From contig NC_135568.1 of NCBI RefSeq assembly GCF_964340395.1, forward strand, positions 16,043,776 through 16,107,775: a stretch of 64,000 nt of DNA, in the 5' to 3' direction. Of this stretch, positions 28,508 to 34,814 are shown one piece after another. Position numbers and translations under genes: made by a program. This stretch comes from Glandiceps talaboti. Its lineage: Eukaryota > Hemichordata > Enteropneusta > Spengelidae. The notes under the pieces were generated by a model, which was not told where the DNA came from, made no database searches, and saw nothing but the letters and a program-made list of their open reading frames with translations. Numbering within the stretch: position 1 is the stretch's first letter; each line of letters opens with the position of its first letter.

Positions 28508-31500
28508 GCAACAACAGCAACAACAACGCGACCTATCACACCCAGCACACAATCTGTTCCAATTAATTAACGTTGGGAAACGTTTTAGATCATTTAGACC
28601 AAGAACTGTGTTTCCAGAAAAATGTTATCTCAAATCCGTACATGTACAACATTTTATGCAGGGCTATACTATACCATATTTGACAATTTCTGATCATTAT
28701 CAAACCTTTTATGTTTAGTATATTGATATCACAGTTTATGTTGTGTTGTGTTGTGTTGTGTTGTGTTGTGTGTTGTGATGTGTTTACATTGTTTGTCTTC
28801 CTGTTAGTTATGTTTGATGTTTTAACTTGCAACACTAAGGCAAGCAATTATGTAATGTTACTTGACATAATTGCACAATCCTCAAAGACATCCATAAATG
28901 CACACAATCTATATTTTTGCAGTGATCTGTGGAGGAGGGTCATACTACGACAAAACCATCGGCGAGTGCCAAGAGTGTGCAAAGGGATATTTTCAACATG
29001 AAGACGCAAGCACATCTTGCAGACAATGTCCCATTGGTACTACAACAGACAATGCTGGGTCAAACTCAATATCTCATTGCAAAGGTAACATTTACCAGTC
29101 TAAACATATTAGCACATATTAGTTATTCCTGATGTTTTAAAATTGTGGTATCGAAATTCGGGTTAATGACATTTCTATGGGCTTAAGACATGTACAGTGA
29201 GATTCAAAATATGTGTATAGTGCCTAACCTGTGTGTACTTTTGGGTTAATTCTTACACATAAAGTTGACAAAATATGACTTAATTTGATTGGCAAATTCA
29301 TCAACTATCAAACTTGTTAATATGATGAAATTTCCTCGGTCCAGAAAAGTTCAAATATCTTACTGCTCACGATTAAACCTGCATCTCCACACTACTAAAC
29401 CCGTTTATGTAAATCAATAAATCGCAGAAAGAAACAAACAAATAAATAACCCCCTCCCTCTATACATGCAACTGGCTCCAAGTATTGAAAACATGGTAAA
29501 GTTGTTGTATTCATTCTGAACTATTCTGATCACATAAAATTATATCATAGATTGATATCGGTTTTTTCCTTCGGTAAGGAAGGAGATACTATAGGGGGAG
29601 AAAAGTCTATGTCTATCTGTCTGTGTCATCGTTTACTCCAAAACAGCTGGCTCAATTCAAACGAAATTCGGCACACATGTTTTCGTAGGGTAATGGCACT
29701 AACTGATTAGGTTTTGGTAAACATTCCCAGAATATTGATGAGCAATTTACGTAATTAATGAAAAACAAAAGAAAGTTGTTGTTTTTGGTCAGGAAACGTT
29801 GCCTGAAGTGGTTGACGACACGAATTTGTTTGTTAATTGTTCATGCAGTTGTCTTCCCTTTGGTAGCAATTAATGTAGGAAGAGTTATTTTGTGTTTCCC
29901 TTGGATCTACACTCTGCATTGGCTGGGTAAACATGAGAAAGAAGAAGATCGAGGCAGGGTATTTAAGTGATGCAAACTCACCAACAATTCTTTTTTTTCT
30001 TGGCCTGCGGGATCAAATAGCATTTTTCAATAGGTTTACAATGGGCACACAAACAGGTGAAATATTTATCTTTGTTTCAATTTCGTCAAATATGGACTTA
30101 TCATTTTCAAATTTCACACACTAATGCGCTGATGAATAACGAGAAATTGCATCTTTTTAGATTTTCGATTAGAAGTTTAGGAAGTATTATATTGACCTCA
30201 ACCTTCTCTCCTTTTTACTGTGTTCTTTTCCGATTTCTCCCAATAACAAACTACGCTGTTTGTCGCAAGGCTTTTAATCAATTATCTATCTAGCTCAGTA
30301 TCTCAGATAACATCAAACACCTCAAACAAAATACACTCTCACATATTTATCAAGTGTAATAATCTATCATTTATACCGAAATGTATGTGTTCAAAATATG
30401 GAAAATACACCAAACCTATGAAGAAAATTGCCTTCAACACTGTTGTTTACTGCCTACGTAAAAACCTATATTTCTATTCAGCAGTCCATTGTGTGGGTTC
30501 GCGACAATGTATCGATACTGGGGACCTATACATTGACCTCTATATAATTAGTGTATAGTGAGGGCGCACCACTCAACAAATCTTGACAAAAACTATATGT
30601 GAGAAAGATGGTGAAAATAGGATTTAGAGCAGATGGTACTCTGTCGGTCGAAACAGGAATATACAATAATATACAATTAGATTGTGTAAAGAGCGAAAAA
30701 TTACTTGGTGTTATGTTACAGCATAACCTGGAGTGGTCTGATCACATAAGGTATATAGAATCCAAAGTAAAGCCAAATCTATATCTTTTATCGAGAATGA
30801 AACATTTCCTTACAGTACATTCCAGAAAAATATTTTACTGTAGCTTTATTCTACCCTATTTATGCTACTGTTCTAATGTGTGGGGTACTACATCGGCTGT
30901 TAACATTCAAGTATTAGAGCGTATTCAAAGACGCTGTTACGTATGAGATTAATTCTAGACACTGATCATACAGTACCAACAAAAGATCTTTATCTTCGCT
31001 AAAATGGTTACCCCTGACATTAAAACTACAGTTAAACAGACTTGTCCTTGTATTTAAAGCTATAAAAAAAGTTGCACCTGATAATGTAAATGCTCTGTTT
31101 AACCTATACTGTCCCACACGAAATTTACGGTCAGTTGATCAGCACCTTTTAGAAATACCTAGAGCTAAAACTGAGTTTTTTAAAAAGTCATTTACAGTAA
31201 GAGGAGCTAAAGATTTTAATAATCTACCTGTACATTTGCGTAAAATAGATGCAGTTGATGTTTTTAAGAGGGATTGCTATAATTTCTTATTTACAAAGTA
31301 TGTGGATGAATCATTTTAAGTCAATTGTACTTATTGTATCTGTAAATGTATTTTAAACAGTCTATTGAAATTTTATTCCTCTTTTGATTGTCACCAATGT
31401 CAATTTTTAGTGTTTGTTTGGTATTGAATATTTGTAGTGCACTGTATTGCCGTGTATTTAATTGTGTTGTTATTTTGTATTTTGATGTATCTCGACCTCC

Positions 31501-34500
31501 ACGAAAAGAGGTTTAAAAACCTATGGAGTTATCGAGATTAATAAATAAAGATTAATAATAATAATACGCATTACCCAGTGATGAAGTAGGGTAATAATAC
31601 TGTATCACTTCACTGTATTATGGATGTTAAAATGTTACAATGCTTACCATGAAGCATGTAAACTTTCTGATGCGTAATTATAGCGTTGTTATCATTTATT
31701 ATTTGCAGTGGAAACGGGTGTGCATATCAGCATATGTAGGGGATCATGAAAGCCAAGTGAAGTCAAGGGTGGCAACCTTTCTGGTGCTGAGAATAGGAGG
31801 AATTTGAACAACATTTGTGACAACTAACTTTAATTTGGACTTGAAAAATCACAGATATAGAGCTAAACTTTTTACATAAATCATGAAATTGCAAGACTAT
31901 ACCCTTACAGTAAGCATTCACTTTAGATCTGGTATGTCAGTATTTTGACTTGAATAAAAAGCATATAAAACCATTCTTTGCCTCTTTTGACTTAAACATT
32001 TCTTCTTTCCATCAGCTGAAAAATCTGATTATGAGTGTTCCATGCCAAGTGACCCCGTTGATGGAAGTGTCCTATGTGAAACCTCTACGCAACTTGTTTG
32101 TCATGTTCAATGTCGACAAGGTTTCAACTTTGCTAGAGAACCAGCGGATAGATATATATGTGACTATTCTGGTGGTTGGCGAACTGAACCAGTTGACATG
32201 GATGAGTTAATTCCTAATTGTGGCGGTAGGTAACATTCTTGTATTAACATACATTAAATTGTCACCCTTGGCTGTCAAGGCTGAAGTAACAGAAGAAAAG
32301 CGAGGAAGACAACATTTTGGATAATAAGTGCTTAACCCTATATTATTGGTGGCAAACCTGACATTTGACCTTCACTTTGATCTTCATTATTAACATTATA
32401 TCATTTTTAGTTACTGTTAACCTTCACATTCATCTTCATTATTAACATTATATCATTTTTTATTACTGTCATTATATTTGACCTTTAACCTTCACTTTCA
32501 TCTTCATTATTAACATTATATCATTTTTAATTACTATCATTATATTTGGCCTTTAACGTTCACTTTCATCTTCATTATTAACATGATATCATTTTTCAGT
32601 TACTGTCATCATATTTGACCTTTAACCTTCGCTAAATCGTATCTATATTCAATAACATTTGAGGGGTCTATGTCTGCTATGAAGACTTGTGACTGTTATC
32701 AATTTATTCTTTGAGCAGAATCATCTTTGGTAGAAGTGGCACGAAAGTCAATAAAGGTCGATTTTTATCACACGGATTGTGACGACAACAAAATAAAGAA
32801 AGTTCAAAACAAGTTCAAGAAAACGTTTACAAAGTCTTTTCTCAAGAACCAATGTATCCCCGGTACGATTTGTGACATTAATGGGGTATCAGCCGAATGT
32901 ACAGCATTGAACAAAACCAAGACAATAGATGGCGTTGAGTATAATGTTAAAATAGACATCACATTTTATATCTATGGTAACATCAAGAACCCCTCGAATG
33001 TAAGTAGATACTAATTATTGCATAGTTTTAAATTGTTAAGGAATCAGTATTTTACAAACAACAATTTTGTTTTTCATATTTTATTACATTTCTTATTGTG
33101 TTCTGCACTTTATGCTTTGACTATAATAGCTACCACCTTCTGTAGTATTTATAGTAGTGAAAAAAAATTACATACATTTATTTCTGTGTGACAGTTTTGG
33201 AGAAAAGACAGTTATCATTGCTGCAGAAACGAGGGATTGTAGAAAATTTAAATAAACAGCGCGATATATTTTACGTCTCATGCAATGTAATATGTTAATG
33301 ATGTCCATCCAAATATACTAACACTAACAGCAAGTATGTATTTTATCTTGTTGTGAAACGTGACAAAGCGAGGTTACGCAAGACATATTGTTCACTAAAT
33401 CAACAGACAAATCACGTTCCTGTGTTTACACTTATAACCTCGTTTATGGAGGTATAGGAAAACATAGGTAAACAGTTCTCTAAGATGTAAAGTCCTACCA
33501 ACATTTGTTTATAAATGACTGTTTGTTATTATACCATGCACGAACCAAGTTGAACACAAAATATGGAATATATACTCTAGTCGCTCTACGTCACGACAAC
33601 GCATGTCTACGTCACTGGTTCTGCTGTGTTCGAAATGAGTCAAAACTTTTGATATTATTGGCGTGGGTATAATTATGTTATTCTCCAATATTTTGCTTCG
33701 TTCACTTGGAAAATAGTTGTGACCTACTGGGTGTCACTACGAGTCGCTAGACGAATAGTGACAAAGGCCTCTTAGGTCTCTCATATTTTCCTTGGCTAAT
33801 AAATGAATGTATTTTTCATATCTTAGGACGAAAATGTCCATGCAGCTAAAATAGCAGCGACCAAGACAGTTCTTGACGACAGAGCAGCGGACTTTGAAAA
33901 CATGGTTAATCTCGGTCAATTTATTGTTAAACTAACTAAGGAAACACTGCTGATCGTCAAAAGTAACTCTTACATTGGTCTTTCCACTGTGGAATTCTGT
34001 GTTCGTGGATCGTTCTTGAAAGGGAACAAATGTGGTAAGTGTCCTAACATATTAATACTGACAATCTAGCATTCTCATTTCCCTTGAACATTTAATACAA
34101 ATAAAAATGTTGTCATTACTGTTATATTTTATAAGAAGAATTTGTTGCAGAAACTACACTCAGTCCAACTACAATGGTGAGCTAACTAGGAGACATGGAC
34201 TAAAGAAAGTGTAAAATTGGGTTTGGTAAAAAAATGACAACCCCTTTTGTCTATGTTAATCTTTATTACCAACGTTTCAACCTCACGCAGGAGGTTTTCA
34301 TCAGGGTAGAGTAGCATAGTGCGTCAAGTTATTAAAAACCGGCAGTGGCAAATCTTTTCATAATTAGTTTAAAGTAGAATCTGATACATCATTAATTGTT
34401 AATGTCAATTCATATTCTCTCAAATGATTAAAAAATATATTGTTATGAAATTGTTATGTAATTCTAAATATGTAAAATATGTTTTATATTACTCCAAATT

Positions 34501-34724
34501 CTTAACATTTATAAATTGTAGCATTACATTATTCAGTAAGTTTGACCGTAAAATTATACAATAACTGCTTTTTATTCAGTGTTGTGTTAATTTCCGAAAA
34601 GGTTGGTCTTCAGCATTCGGTTGCTTTAGTCGCGAATGTTCATGATGTGTATAGTATTAAGATAGTAGCCTAAGATAGAAACACAAGCTAAAAATATTCT
34701 TTTTGCATTTTGTGATTTCTATTG

Positions 34725-34814
<90 letters not shown>

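Larger units (their letters stand above)
29562..31934 (+). mobile_element. Element with palindromic termini, copy C, split by a LINE
   Basis: Starts CCTTCGGTAAGGAAGGAG near 29568 and ends acccttacagtaagcattc then actttagatctgg at 31934. Blocks before 30590 and after 31690 are collinear with copy B (reverse). The intervening sequence is a LINE fragment. Confidence 0.65.

Noticed and set aside
30125-30155. CTGATGA...GAGAAA near 30130 as another hammerhead
   Set aside because: No helix II can be formed between the two core segments and the sister element copies do not keep the motif.
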